64,000 nt of DNA, taken from positions 19,233 through 83,232 of the forward strand of contig WGCY01000047.1 of assembly GCA_015493525.1 (NCBI GenBank), read 5' to 3'. Below the pieces are notes generated by a model that was given only the letters and a program-made list of their open reading frames with translations, was not told the origin of the DNA and searched no databases. Below, piece by piece: positions 42,908 to 53,439 of this stretch; the stretch's first letter is position 1; every line of letters starts with the position of its first letter. The position numbers were made by a program, and so were the translations under genes. This stretch comes from Bacteroidales bacterium (GTDB lineage Bacteria; Bacteroidota; Bacteroidia; Bacteroidales; F082).

Positions 42908-44080
42908 TTATTGTTTGTCAATTCCCATTAAAGCACCGGTTTTCGGACTAAGGCGAAGGTGCGTCTGTTCCCTCACCGGAACGGTGGTAACCTCTCCAAG
43001 TTGCGGCACTTCAAAAGTATCGGAATAAAAGGGATGGTCCCCGTTGCCTACCGAAACAACAGCTTTTACCGGAATCCGATAAAAAAGGGCATCCGGGCCG
43101 GTTGTCTTTTCCCCGGCAACCTTTGTCATGGCATTGACAATCCGGACTTTAATATTCAAAAGTTGCGTGTTCCCCTCCGCGTCGGTAAACTGTAGCAGCT
43201 TTCCCGACAAAGCATTTTTCTCAGGGTCAAAAACGAACGAACGCACAACCATCTGCCGGTATTCACGTCCGAGAAACAGCACCATATACTCATGCTCCAT
43301 TTTCTGCAATTCCTCATCCATATAGCGGATGCCTTTGCCATAATTCACTTCCTGATAACCTGTTAACAGATTAAAACGGCTGGTACGGATATTCTTTATC
43401 TGTTTGGCCGCATCCTCGGCACGCTGGTCTTCCGTAAGGTTCACCCAACCGGTTTTGTACAAAAACCGTTTTATGGTTACCGTGTCGATGGTTATTTTCC
43501 GGACAATGGTATCAACTTTTTGGGCACGCGTGTAACCGGCCTGCATGTCAAAACGCTTCCGGTAATCCGAAAAAACATACATCTCACTGGAACCACCTTT
43601 TGGGGATATCGATGTCCGGCTATCTTTCTTTTCAGGTTCCGGAGCGGGGCCAAAGCCGGTAAGCACCCCGTCACTGTTCAGCCGGAGGGCAAATTTCCGA
43701 ATCTCCTTGGAGGAACGGTCCTCGGGAAAACGAACATAAAAAACCTGTGCCGGATCAGCCACAGTTACCGGGGCCACTTTCACCGACAGCAGCCGGTAAT
43801 AAACCTTCCCGGCTTTTATATAATCAGTGGTTCCAAGATATTTGGTGGCATAAGCAGCGAAAGGGCCGGGGATTTCCTTTACCTGCTCCAAAACCAGCCT
43901 GACTTTAAAAAGGGTCTTTGGCAATGCGTAATAAATTCCTCCCGCCGGTGTGGGGACAATCTGCTTTCCGGAAGCTTTCGTTACCTGAAACTGATATTGG
44001 GCCTGTGCCCCCGCCTGCGTAAAAAACGCAAGGAGAGGTAATAACATCAAAAGCCGAAAAGTATGGATTCGTCTATTCAT
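42908..44080 (-). CDS. DUF4831-like secreted protein
   Basis: Signal peptide; QIVPTPAGGIYYALPKTLFKVRLVLEQVKEIPGPFAAYATKYLG. Confidence 0.7.
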   Translation of the reverse strand: MNRRIHTFRLLMLLPLLAFFTQAGAQAQYQFQVTKASGKQIVPTPAGGIYYALPKTLFKVRLVLEQVKEIPGPFAAYATKYLGTTDYIKAGKVYYRLLSVKVAPVTVADPAQVFYVRFPEDRSSKEIRKFALRLNSDGVLTGFGPAPEPEKKDSRTSISPKGGSSEMYVFSDYRKRFDMQAGYTRAQKVDTIVRKITIDTVTIKRFLYKTGWVNLTEDQRAEDAAKQIKNIRTSRFNLLTGYQEVNYGKGIRYMDEELQKMEHEYMVLFLGREYRQMVVRSFVFDPEKNALSGKLLQFTDAEGNTQLLNIKVRIVNAMTKVAGEKTTGPDALFYRIPVKAVVSVGNGDHPFYSDTFEVPQLGEVTTVPVREQTHLRLSPKTGALMGIDKQ

Positions 44081-44264
44081 AACTGTGTTTGTTCTTTGTC
44101 AACGGACAAATTTACAAAAAAACAACCCCGAAAAAGTATCCGGGGGTTATTTGGCCTCCTGGCCCAAAGGACACATCCGCCCTTGACATGAATGCCCGGG
44201 CGGATAGCAACCACAATTTCACGCATGTTTATCTATTTGCAAGATTACCTCCTCAGCAAATCAA

Positions 44265-46454
44265 TTACTTGATAAACAACAGCTCACGGTACTTTGGCAG
44301 CGGCCACAGGTTATCATCAACGAGCAGTTCCAGTTTGTCCACATGTCCGCGGATAACATCAAAACAGGGAAGTACCGTATCGCGATAAGCAACTGCCTTT
44401 TGTGCATAATCGGCAATAACATTGGCTTTTTTCCGCGCTTCAACCATTTCGACGACCCCTTCTTTGATACTGGATACATGTTCGGAAATTTCCTTGATGG
44501 TATTCAACTGGTTTCGCGAGAGCTGTACATACGTCTTGGAATCCAGCACCTCCTGCAGGCCTTTGGCATTTTCAATGAGCCGGTTTTGGTACTGAATGGC
44601 CGTAGGCAAAATATGGTTGACGGCCAGGTCGCCCAGTACGCGGGCTTCAATCTGGATTTTCTTAATATATTTCTCCAGTTTTATTTCATAACGGGCCAGC
44701 AACTCGGTACGGGTCATCACGTTGTGTTTTTCAAACAGGCCGATACTTTTCTTCGAAATAAAAGCCGGCAAAGCATCCGGCGTGTTACGGTTGTTGGACA
44801 GCCCTCTTTTCTCCGCTTCTTTCAACCATTCGGCACTGTATGAGTTACCCTCAAAACGAATATTTTTGGAAGCTTTGATGTATCTTTTTACCACATTAAA
44901 AATAGCGGCATCTTTGGGGAGCCCGTTTTCTATTTCATTCGATACTTCCTGTTCAAATTTATTCATTTGTTCTGCCACAATGGTATTCAGCACAAACATG
45001 GGCTTTGCCGTATTGGCAGTAGAGCCGACGGCCCGGAACTCAAATTTGTTTCCCGTAAAGGCAAAAGGGGATGTACGGTTTCGGTCGGTATTGTCCAATA
45101 AAATTTCAGGTATCTTGGGAATATTTTTAATCACATGCCGTCCGTTATGCCCGTTAATCTCTTTTAAAACAGGCATCCGTTCAATTTCATCCAATATTTC
45201 GGTAATTTGTTTTCCCAGGAAAACAGAGATAACTGCCGGGGGAGCTTCGTTGGCACCAAGGCGAAGGTCGTTTCCTTCCGATGCCACGCTGGCCCTGAGC
45301 AGTTCTTCGTAGTCATGTATGGCCATTAAAATATTGGCAAGGACCGTAACAAACCGAAAATTATCTTTTGATGTCCTCCCGGGAGAAAGCAGGTTTACAC
45401 CAGTATTGGTAGCGAGAGACCAGTTGTTGTGTTTTCCCGAACCGTTTATCCCGGCATAAGGTTTTTCATGCAAAAGCACTTTGAAATGGTGCTTGCGAGC
45501 CACTTTTTCCAACATGTGCATGAGAAGCTGGTTATGGTCAACGGCAACATTTACCTCTTCAAACATAGGGGCACACTCAAACTGGCTTGGAGCTACTTCG
45601 TTGTGCCTTGTTTTCAAAGGGATCCCCAATTTATGCACTTCTATCTCAAGGTCTTGCATAAAGGCAAGTGCGCGGTCGTTTATGGTCCCGAAATAATGGT
45701 CGGAAAGCTGCTGGTCTTTGGCCGAAGCATGCCCGAAAACGGTTTTTCCTGTCAGTACCAGGTCAGGACGGGCAGCATACAAAGCTTCATCTACCAGAAA
45801 ATATTCCTGTTCCCATCCCAGTGTGGGATAAACCTTGGTAACATTTTTATCGAAATAGCGGCAAATCTTTGAGGCAATGCTGTCAAGTGCCGCCACCGAC
45901 TTCAAAAGCGGCGTTTTGTAGTCGAGCGATTCGCCCGTGTAGGAGATAAAAATGGTAGGGATACACAACGTATTGTCCAGGATAAATGCCGGGGAAGTGG
46001 GATCCCAGGCGGTATAGCCACGGGCTTCAAAAGTAGAGCGGATACCGCCACTGGGAAAGCTGGAGGCATCCGGCTCCTGCTGAACGAGTTCATTGCCCTG
46101 AAAATGTTCCAGTGCCAAGCCGTTGGAAAGCGGATTGATAAATGCATCGTGTTTCTCGGCGGTGGAGCCTGTCAACGGGTGAAACCAGTGTGTGTAATGC
46201 GTAGCCCCTTTGCTGATAGCCCAGGCTTTCATGGCAGAAGCCACCTGGTCAACCGCCTTGCGGTCAATGCTCTCGCCCATTTCAACAGCCTCCATGACAG
46301 CACGAAAAGCTGCTTCCGTCAAATACTCGTGCATAACAGACTGGTTGAAGGTCATGGAGCCGAAATAGTCGGACACTTTGTTAGAAGGATACTTTACCTG
46401 CTCAACTTTTCGGCCAAGGGTTTTTTCCAGCGCAATAAATCTAAATGTTGCCAT
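44265..46454 (-). CDS. glnN: Glutamine synthetase type III
   Basis: 729 aa; GSTAEKHDAFINP, GWEQEYFLVDEALYAARPDLVLTG, GINGSGKHNNWSLATNTGVNLL. Confidence 0.95.
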   Translation of the reverse strand: MATFRFIALEKTLGRKVEQVKYPSNKVSDYFGSMTFNQSVMHEYLTEAAFRAVMEAVEMGESIDRKAVDQVASAMKAWAISKGATHYTHWFHPLTGSTAEKHDAFINPLSNGLALEHFQGNELVQQEPDASSFPSGGIRSTFEARGYTAWDPTSPAFILDNTLCIPTIFISYTGESLDYKTPLLKSVAALDSIASKICRYFDKNVTKVYPTLGWEQEYFLVDEALYAARPDLVLTGKTVFGHASAKDQQLSDHYFGTINDRALAFMQDLEIEVHKLGIPLKTRHNEVAPSQFECAPMFEEVNVAVDHNQLLMHMLEKVARKHHFKVLLHEKPYAGINGSGKHNNWSLATNTGVNLLSPGRTSKDNFRFVTVLANILMAIHDYEELLRASVASEGNDLRLGANEAPPAVISVFLGKQITEILDEIERMPVLKEINGHNGRHVIKNIPKIPEILLDNTDRNRTSPFAFTGNKFEFRAVGSTANTAKPMFVLNTIVAEQMNKFEQEVSNEIENGLPKDAAIFNVVKRYIKASKNIRFEGNSYSAEWLKEAEKRGLSNNRNTPDALPAFISKKSIGLFEKHNVMTRTELLARYEIKLEKYIKKIQIEARVLGDLAVNHILPTAIQYQNRLIENAKGLQEVLDSKTYVQLSRNQLNTIKEISEHVSSIKEGVVEMVEARKKANVIADYAQKAVAYRDTVLPCFDVIRGHVDKLELLVDDNLWPLPKYRELLFIK

Positions 46455-47913
46455 AATTTTTTGTTTTTAATGGTGTTTTAATGATGTACAGCCCTATAAA
46501 TGTAATCAGTCCATTAATCAACAAAATTTCAAACCCGGTTTGGTATCCCGAAAAAATAAATTCGAGAAATCTGCTCAATCCATATCCAATGACGGGAGAA
46601 AGAACGGCGACCACCGGAACCCATTTGTCTTTTACCGGGATATGTGTAAAAAGTCCGAAACCAAACAATCCCAGCAGGGGCCCGTATGTATATCCTGCAA
46701 AAGTAAACAACTGGGCTATGATAGCCTGGTTATTAATCAACTTAAACAAAATAATGACAAAGATAATGATTAACATCATGAGGAAATGCAGCTTTTCCCT
46801 TTTTTTCCTCAAAATATTCTGGTCATCGGCATAACGCTTGTCCAGTTCCAGTATATCAATCGTTAGCGTAGTGGTCAGGGCGGTGAGGGCACTGTCGGCA
46901 TTTGAGTAGGCCGCGGCGATTAAACCGATGGTAAAAACCAATCCGCCGGCCATTCCAAGGTAGTCGAAAGCAATTTTCGGTAAGAGATGATCTGTCAGCC
47001 CGGAAGTATCGAGATGCAAATGGGCAGCGTAAAAATAGAGCACAGCACCGAGAAAAAGGAAGATCAGGTTGACAGGCACCAAAACCAAACTCAATGTGGT
47101 CATGTTTTTACGGGCATCTTTCAGGTTGCGGCAACTCAGGTTTTTCTGCATCATATCCTGATCAAGCCCGGTCATGGCAATGGTAATAAACATACCGCTG
47201 ATAAATAGTTTTACGAAATTTTGAGAACTTTTAATGTTGGTGACAAGTATTTTTGAATAATCGCTGTGCCAAACTTTCGCCCACATACTACCCACATCGG
47301 TGTGCATTTGGTGTATAATAATCCCCACAATAAGCACCGCCGCCAGCAACATAAAAGTAGTTTGCAGCATATCGGTCCACACGATGGTTTTAATCCCCCC
47401 TTTTAAAGTATACAACTGGATGAGGAACATGAAGAGCACCACCGTAGCCCAAAACGGCACCCCGTAATGGTAAAAAACAAACAACTGCAACACGCTCACC
47501 ACCAGAAACATCCGGAACGAGGCACCGATAATGCGCGACAACAGGAAAAAGGAGGAGCCGGTTTTGTAAGAAGCCCTGCCAAAACGGGTTCCGAGATAGG
47601 TATAAATGGAGGTCAGGTTCAGCTTGTAATACACAGGCAGCAGCACCAGGCTCACCACCGCGTATCCCGCCACATATCCCAGCACCATGACAAAATAGGT
47701 AAAATGCGTTGTCCCCACCCAGCCGGGAACCGAGATAAAAGTAATCCCCGACAGCGAAGCGCCAATCATGCCGTAAGCCACCACAAGCCAGGGCGATCTC
47801 CGGTTACCGATAAAATAACTTTCGTTGTCGGCCTTACGGGAAGTCCTCCACGATACCACAAAGATTAAAAGCGTATAAGCCAAAAAGGCACCCAGAATCA
47901 ATGCAGGACTCAC
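46441..47913 (-). CDS. Sodium:solute symporter (SSS) family
   Basis: YGMIGASLSGITFISVPGWVG, GLDQDMMQKNLSCRN, AAAYSNADSALTALTTTL. Confidence 0.92.
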   Translation of the reverse strand: MSPALILGAFLAYTLLIFVVSWRTSRKADNESYFIGNRRSPWLVVAYGMIGASLSGITFISVPGWVGTTHFTYFVMVLGYVAGYAVVSLVLLPVYYKLNLTSIYTYLGTRFGRASYKTGSSFFLLSRIIGASFRMFLVVSVLQLFVFYHYGVPFWATVVLFMFLIQLYTLKGGIKTIVWTDMLQTTFMLLAAVLIVGIIIHQMHTDVGSMWAKVWHSDYSKILVTNIKSSQNFVKLFISGMFITIAMTGLDQDMMQKNLSCRNLKDARKNMTTLSLVLVPVNLIFLFLGAVLYFYAAHLHLDTSGLTDHLLPKIAFDYLGMAGGLVFTIGLIAAAYSNADSALTALTTTLTIDILELDKRYADDQNILRKKREKLHFLMMLIIIFVIILFKLINNQAIIAQLFTFAGYTYGPLLGLFGFGLFTHIPVKDKWVPVVAVLSPVIGYGLSRFLEFIFSGYQTGFEILLINGLITFIGLYIIKTPLKTKNYGNI

Positions 47914-48467
47914 AACGTATTATTTTTTAATAAAATAGCGAAAGAAGCAAGATCAGCAATTTTAAAATCAACCGGGTCCCCGGAAACATTCTCCTTTCCA
48001 ACCAACACGGTGAACATGCCGGCTTGTTTTCCAAAATCCATGTCACTTTTGGCATCGCCAACCATAATACTTTTCTGAAAATCTATTTCGGGAAACCGCT
48101 TCCGGGCTTCCAAAGCAAGAAAAGGAGAAGGTTTCCGGCAATTAGCAGGCTCTGGGGCCAAATCAGGACAATAAAAAACGGCATCAATCCTGCCGCCTGC
48201 CTGCGCTACTTTGGTAAGCATTTTGCGATGCACGGCTTCCAGTTGTTTTTCAGTCATGAACCCTTTTCCGATTCCCTGTTGGTTAGTCACCACGATAATT
48301 CTGCCAAAAACAGAACTAAAAAAAGCGAGGCTTTCCGGGACACCGGGCAATAATTCAAAGGCATCCGGATGTTGCACGTAACCGCCAACTATCCGTTGGT
48401 TGATGACACCATCGCGATCCAGAAACAAAGTCCAGTTTTTGTCAATATTTTTCAGGAAAGCCGTCAT
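47910..48467 (-). CDS. gmhB: D-glycero-D-manno-heptose 1,7-bisphosphate phosphatase (HAD)
   Basis: LFLDRDGVINQRIVGGYVQHPDAFELLPGV, VTNQQGIGKG, MVGDAKSDMDFGKQAG. Confidence 0.88.
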   Translation of the reverse strand: MTAFLKNIDKNWTLFLDRDGVINQRIVGGYVQHPDAFELLPGVPESLAFFSSVFGRIIVVTNQQGIGKGFMTEKQLEAVHRKMLTKVAQAGGRIDAVFYCPDLAPEPANCRKPSPFLALEARKRFPEIDFQKSIMVGDAKSDMDFGKQAGMFTVLVGKENVSGDPVDFKIADLASFAILLKNNTL

Positions 48468-48470
48468 AAA

Positions 48471-49046
48471 TTACCGGGGAAACAGGGTGGTTTCTATTTT
48501 TTCGCAAATGGCATGACCAATGAGAATGTGCATCTCCTGAATGCGGGCGGTATTCTCTGACGGAACGTGAATACAAAGTTCACAAAGTTTAGCTAGCTCA
48601 CCTCCCTTTTTTCCTGTCAAACCGATGGTTATCATCTGTTGTTTTTTGGCCTGTTCCACCGCTTTCACCACGTTGGCCGAATTGCCGGAAGTGCTCAGGG
48701 CCACCAGCACATCGCCCCGGCGACCTACTGCTTCCACCATGCGGATGTAAACTTCATCATAGCCGTAATCGTTGGCTACCGCCGTGAGGAAAGAGGAGTT
48801 CACATGCAGTGCTTCGGCGTAAAGCGGTTTACGGTCATATTGAAACCTGCCGGAAAGCTCGGCGGCCAGATGCTGGGCATCGGCAGCACTGCCACCGTTC
48901 CCACAAAACAATATCTTACCACCCTGTTCCAGTGATTCAATACAGTATTCCGCGGCACTCTTTACCAACATCATTTGTTCAGCATCATCTAAAAATGCCT
49001 CTTTTACGCTGATACTCTCTTTAATAGCCTTAATTACAATCTCCAT
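48471..49046 (-). CDS. gmhA: Sedoheptulose 7-phosphate isomerase
   Basis: ILFCGNGGSAADAQHLAAELSGRF, ALSTSGNSANVVKAVEQAK; start moved to 49046. Confidence 0.93.
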   Translation of the reverse strand: MEIVIKAIKESISVKEAFLDDAEQMMLVKSAAEYCIESLEQGGKILFCGNGGSAADAQHLAAELSGRFQYDRKPLYAEALHVNSSFLTAVANDYGYDEVYIRMVEAVGRRGDVLVALSTSGNSANVVKAVEQAKKQQMITIGLTGKKGGELAKLCELCIHVPSENTARIQEMHILIGHAICEKIETTLFPR

Positions 49047-49317
49047 AATGACAAAGTTTTGGACATGCAAGTATAGGAAAAAGATAGCAGTTGCCTGAAA
49101 ACAGCGGATATCATTTTTGATGAAATGAGGAAAACCAACAAAAAATCCGGTAAACGGCTGAAATTTCGCCACAAGGGACCTTACCACGATAGAACACGCT
49201 TTATTACCACGAAGGGATACGAAGGATTTTCACGAAGGGGCACAAGGTAAATCTTTCTCAAAAAGAGAAACCCCATATCTTTCAAGAAGATACAGGGTTG
49301 TCTGTTTTACATTGGAG

Positions 49318-49390
49318 AGCGGCAAATGGGGCTCGAACCCACGACCCTCAGCTTGGGAAGCTGATGCTCTACCAACTGAGCTACTGCCGC
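49318..49390 (-). tRNA. tRNA-Gly(CCC)
   Basis: Minus strand GCGGCAGTAGCTCAGTTGGTAGAGCATCAGCTTCCCAAGCTGAGGGTCGTGGGTTCGAGCCCCATTTGCCGCT folds to a cloverleaf; anticodon loop TTCCCAA. Confidence 0.93.
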
Positions 49391-49523
49391 AATGTGGCTG
49401 CAAAAATAAAAAGTTTTGTGGTAAAAAAACCATCTTTATTTTTTTAAATCCGCTTTTCTCATAATGCCGTATAAACACATATCGAACTTGAACGCCTTTT
49501 TGAATTACAATGGGTATAACAGC

Positions 49524-50984
49524 CTACTGTAAAAGCGCGCCTTTCCTGCTGGTATGATGGCTGATGAGCCACAGGCCGACGTAAGTAATGAATGCATTTA
49601 ACCATAATAATTCGAACCCAAACTTATATCCGTCAAACCAGGCAACCGAATAAATATTTATGATATAAGTGATTAAAGGCGATACCAAACCGATAAGCGG
49701 AACATAACGGTCTTTTATCTGTCGTTTGGTAATGATACCAAATGCAAACAGTCCGAGCAGCGGCCCGTAAGTATAACCGGCTACCTGGAAGACGGCCATT
49801 ACTACACTTTCGTTGCTGACAGCCCTGAAAAAGATAATGACCAAAAAGAGTAAAAACGAGAACCCGATATGGACCATGAACCGGGTCTTCTTTTCGTTGG
49901 GGGCATCTGCTTTAATGTTTAGAAAATCAATACAAAAAGAGGTGGTTAACGCGGTCAGGGCCGAATCGGCACTGGAATAAGCTGCCGAAAGAATACCCAA
50001 CAGAAACAAAACTCCGGCAAAGGTTCCGAAATAGTGCATGGCCAAAATCGGGAATAAATCGTCCGTTCTTTCAGGAAGCTGAATCCCCTTTTGTGAAGCA
50101 TAAAAATAAAGCAAAACACCCAGGCTTAGAAAAAGCAGGTTGGCAATGATAAAAGCAAAACTAAACCAGAACACATTCTTTTGTGCTTCTTTCCGTGTTT
50201 TACAGGTCAGGTTTTTCTGCATCATATTCTGATCCAGCCCGTTCATGGCAAGAACAATTCCCAACCCTGCAATAAACTGTTTGAAAAAGTTAGTTTTTGA
50301 TTTCCAGTCCCAGTCAAATATCCTGCTGTGTGGAGAATGATGAATAACGGACGCCATATCACTAATATTCATGTTGAGCTGGCTCAAAATCACCCAGATA
50401 GTGATGATTACCGATCCCAGAATAAAAATAGTTTGTAAAGAGTCAGTCCAGACTACCGTTTTAATACCGGCACTGTGCGTGTATAACCAAATAAAGAATA
50501 AAGTAAGCAAAACAGTCACCCAAAAGGGAACTCCCAGCGAATTAAAAATAGCCAGCTGAAGTACTCCGGCAGCCAGATAAAGTCGGAAAGAAGCACCGAT
50601 GGTCTGTGAAACCAGGAAGAAAAAGGCTCCTGTTTTATACGAACGCACGCCAAACCTTTGGTCGAGATAGGTATAGATGGAAACCAATTTTAGCCGGTAA
50701 TAAATGGGGATGAGCACCAGTGCCACCACCCAATAGCCTAAAAAATTACCAAAAAGAAACTCAAGGTAAGTCCAGGCTGAATGGCCCACTTCGCCCGGAA
50801 CAGAAATAAAAGTTACCCCCGATATGGTGGAACCAATCATGCCAAAAGCAACCAGATACCACGGAGAGCGTCTGTTTCCTGTAAAAAAAGTTTCGCTGTT
50901 TGCCCCACGCGACGTAAAATAAGATACGCCCAGGAGCATCCCAAAAAATAAAACAATGACGATGAAAACCAGTGTTGTACTCAT
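49524..50984 (-). CDS. Sodium:solute symporter (SSS) family, paralogue of 46441-47913
   Basis: FGMIGSTISGVTFISVPGEVG, GLDQNMMQKNLTCKT, SAAYSSADSALTALTTSF. Confidence 0.92.
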   Translation of the reverse strand: MSTTLVFIVIVLFFGMLLGVSYFTSRGANSETFFTGNRRSPWYLVAFGMIGSTISGVTFISVPGEVGHSAWTYLEFLFGNFLGYWVVALVLIPIYYRLKLVSIYTYLDQRFGVRSYKTGAFFFLVSQTIGASFRLYLAAGVLQLAIFNSLGVPFWVTVLLTLFFIWLYTHSAGIKTVVWTDSLQTIFILGSVIITIWVILSQLNMNISDMASVIHHSPHSRIFDWDWKSKTNFFKQFIAGLGIVLAMNGLDQNMMQKNLTCKTRKEAQKNVFWFSFAFIIANLLFLSLGVLLYFYASQKGIQLPERTDDLFPILAMHYFGTFAGVLFLLGILSAAYSSADSALTALTTSFCIDFLNIKADAPNEKKTRFMVHIGFSFLLFLVIIFFRAVSNESVVMAVFQVAGYTYGPLLGLFAFGIITKRQIKDRYVPLIGLVSPLITYIINIYSVAWFDGYKFGFELLWLNAFITYVGLWLISHHTSRKGALLQ

Positions 50985-51234
50985 ATTGATTGAAAGTTCT
51001 ATAATAATAAAGCCGTATCCTGCATTGTAAATCTTTCATGTTTTAGCAATATCTGTTTGTAAACAAAAACAATGAGAACACGGAACGCCACAAAAATAAA
51101 AAGAAAGCAGTACAAAAAATGAAAGCAATAAAAAACCAACAAGTTTTTAATTTATTGTTCATTTTTGTTGACAAAGGAATGGCTAAACGCTGTTATGGAG
51201 AGCCAGCCGATTTAAACCACCTCCTCGCCCTCCT

Positions 51235-51280
51235 CGCGCAAGTCTTCCCGCCCGGCTTTTGCGGGGGCGAGACTTGGGCG
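51235..51280. repeat. Imperfect palindrome upstream of RAYT remnant
   Basis: CGCGCAAGTCTTCCCGCCCGGCTTTTGCGGGGGCGAGACTTGGGCG: GCAAGTCT/AGACTTG arms and inner CCCGC/GCGGG. Confidence 0.65.
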
Positions 51281-51299
51281 AAGCCAGGGAGAAAATCTG

Positions 51300-51635
51300 T
51301 TGGAAAACATTATGCGGGATTTTAAAAAATTTACTTCTTCACAATTGATAAAGGCAATAAAAGAAAACCCTCACGAAAGCAGAAAAGAGTGGATGATGGA
51401 GATTTTTAAAACAGAAGGACGAAAAAATCCGAATAATAAAAATTACCAGTTCTGGCGGCAGGATAATCATCCTATTGAACTGACATCAAACAAAATAACG
51501 GATCAAAAACTGGATTATTTGCATAACAATCCGGTTAAGCAGGGATTTGTATTCAGACCGGAAGATTATCCCTGGAGTAGCATGACAAACTATATGGGAG
51601 AAAAAGGATTGATTGATGTTGATATTATTTTGTAA
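51300..51635 (+). pseudogene. C-terminal remnant of a REP-associated tyrosine transposase (RAYT, Y1_Tnp)
   Basis: MRDFKKFTSSQLIKAIKENPHESRKEWMMEIF...NYQFWRQDNHPIELTSNKITDQKLDYLHNNPVKQGFVFRPEDYPWSSMTNYMGEKGLIDV; no upstream HUH (MPNHVH-type) segment found. Confidence 0.8.
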
Positions 51636-51703
51636 CCGGGTTTCGTATATTTAGGTAGTTTTGAGGTGATCATTGGCCCAAGTCAGCCATGCGCATAGCT
51701 TAC

Positions 51704-51718
51704 GCGCAAGACTTGCGC
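51704..51718. repeat. Palindrome downstream of RAYT remnant
   Basis: GCGCAAG A CTTGCGC, perfect arms; shares GCGCAAG with the upstream element. Confidence 0.75.
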
Positions 51719-51857
51719 TAGGGGCTTTTAGGTTAGTTACGGCTTTTTAAGAAACTTTAACCTGAACCACACAGAAAAGAAATTACTTTTGATTTTACAA
51801 TTAACCGGATTACCTTTTTCAAAAATTTTGATTCTGTCCGGATAATAACAATAATAA

Positions 51858-53387
51858 ATGAAAAGCCTTTTTATCCTGCTTATCCTTTCATGCTTCAGCT
51901 TCTTATCAGGCTATTCCCAAAATCAGGAAAAAGCCGATACAACTGCTGTAAGCCACCACCTTACAAATGATGAGCTTTCGGGAATTGTCCTGGACTCCGA
52001 TTCAAAAGAGCCGCTTTTATACACCAATATTTATGTTTTGCACAAAAACAGGGGAACCGTTACCAACGAGAATGGCAGGTTCACCCTGGACATATCGGGG
52101 CTAAACGAAAACGACACCCTGCGGTTTCAGTATATCGGCTACAAAGCCGGAAACCTGACCATCGGGATGGCGGACACAATGCCGGCGGTTTATCTAAAAA
52201 AAGAAAGTTACAACCTTCTCGAAACCGTGATTTTCGGCGGCAGCACCCCTGACCCCGTAACCATTGTGAAAAACATTATCCGGTACAAAGACTCGAATTA
52301 CAGAACAGAACCAACCCTTTGGAAGGCCTTCATCCGGGAACGCAATATAACAGACGTTACCCAAATGCATTTCAATTACAAAAAAAGTTCCATTGAAAAC
52401 CTGGACAAGAAAGCCATTGCAGCGATGGAACAAAAATTACCGAAACACAATACGGCTTATACCGACTTCCTCGGCACCCTTTACTTTTCGGGCCATAGCC
52501 AAGACACCCTGAAAATTGCCCCTGTCCGCACCGTGGAACTGAAAGAAAAAAACATGGCCGACCTGAAACAAATAGAGGAGGTATTCGATAACCTGGCAGC
52601 CAACACCTCAAAAAACGAGTACTGGAAAATGAGGAGCGGCATATTTGGGGGTAAGATTGATCTTGGAGAAAACGATTCAACATTAAAAAACGACACCCTG
52701 CGCCGCCATCAATATAAACTTGAATATTACAGAAGGGCCGTCTTCAACGAAATGAAATACCCGTTGTTGAGCGATAAGAAAGATTGGGAGTTTCTGTACA
52801 AAACCGGTAAGTATAAATACACACTGGCAGGCGGCATCCGGGTAAACGGCGAGAATGTTTATATTATTGATTTTGAGCCTGACAATGACGGAATTTTTAA
52901 AGGGAGAATGTTCGTTTCGGCCTCTACTTACGCCCTTATCCGGGTCGACTATGAATATGCACCGGGAAAGGAAGGTACTGATTTCCATATGTTTGGCGTA
53001 GGTTATTCGGAAAATTATTTTTCCGGTTCCATCTACTTTGAGAAAGAAAACGGTACTTACGCTTTGAAATACTTTTCACAAAAAACCGGAATTACAGTTG
53101 ATTTCGACAGAAATATCATCCTTTTGAAGAAGAGAAAGCGGTTCCTTTTTGACAAAACGCTCAAAGAGCTGAAAATCGGTTTAAAATTCGCTGTCAACAG
53201 CGAATCATCTGTTGAAATGCTGGTGCTCAACCGGGAAAAGATACCCCAAAAGGAATTTGACAACTTCGAACAAAAAAAATATATGGACATTACTTATGTC
53301 GATCAGTTTGACGATTCCCTTTGGAAAGGCTATTCCATCATAGCACCCACCCGGCGTATGAAAGAGTATAAAAAACAGGGGCACTGA
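51858..53387 (+). CDS. CarboxypepD regulatory-like domain outer-membrane protein
   Basis: Signal peptide, LSGIVLDSDSKEPLLYTNIYVLHKNRGTVTNENGRFTLDIS, long beta-rich C-terminus. Confidence 0.75.
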   Translation: MKSLFILLILSCFSFLSGYSQNQEKADTTAVSHHLTNDELSGIVLDSDSKEPLLYTNIYVLHKNRGTVTNENGRFTLDISGLNENDTLRFQYIGYKAGNLTIGMADTMPAVYLKKESYNLLETVIFGGSTPDPVTIVKNIIRYKDSNYRTEPTLWKAFIRERNITDVTQMHFNYKKSSIENLDKKAIAAMEQKLPKHNTAYTDFLGTLYFSGHSQDTLKIAPVRTVELKEKNMADLKQIEEVFDNLAANTSKNEYWKMRSGIFGGKIDLGENDSTLKNDTLRRHQYKLEYYRRAVFNEMKYPLLSDKKDWEFLYKTGKYKYTLAGGIRVNGENVYIIDFEPDNDGIFKGRMFVSASTYALIRVDYEYAPGKEGTDFHMFGVGYSENYFSGSIYFEKENGTYALKYFSQKTGITVDFDRNIILLKKRKRFLFDKTLKELKIGLKFAVNSESSVEMLVLNREKIPQKEFDNFEQKKYMDITYVDQFDDSLWKGYSIIAPTRRMKEYKKQGH

Positions 53388-53439
53388 CATGCAAATAAAC
53401 GGAAAACGGTTTTTGGAGAAACAAGGGGCTTTCGGATTA

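Noticed and set aside
51119-51325. 68-aa ORF upstream of the RAYT remnant
   Set aside because: Much of it is palindrome sequence (LLALLAQVFPPGFCGGETWAKPG); no RAYT N-terminal HUH motif.
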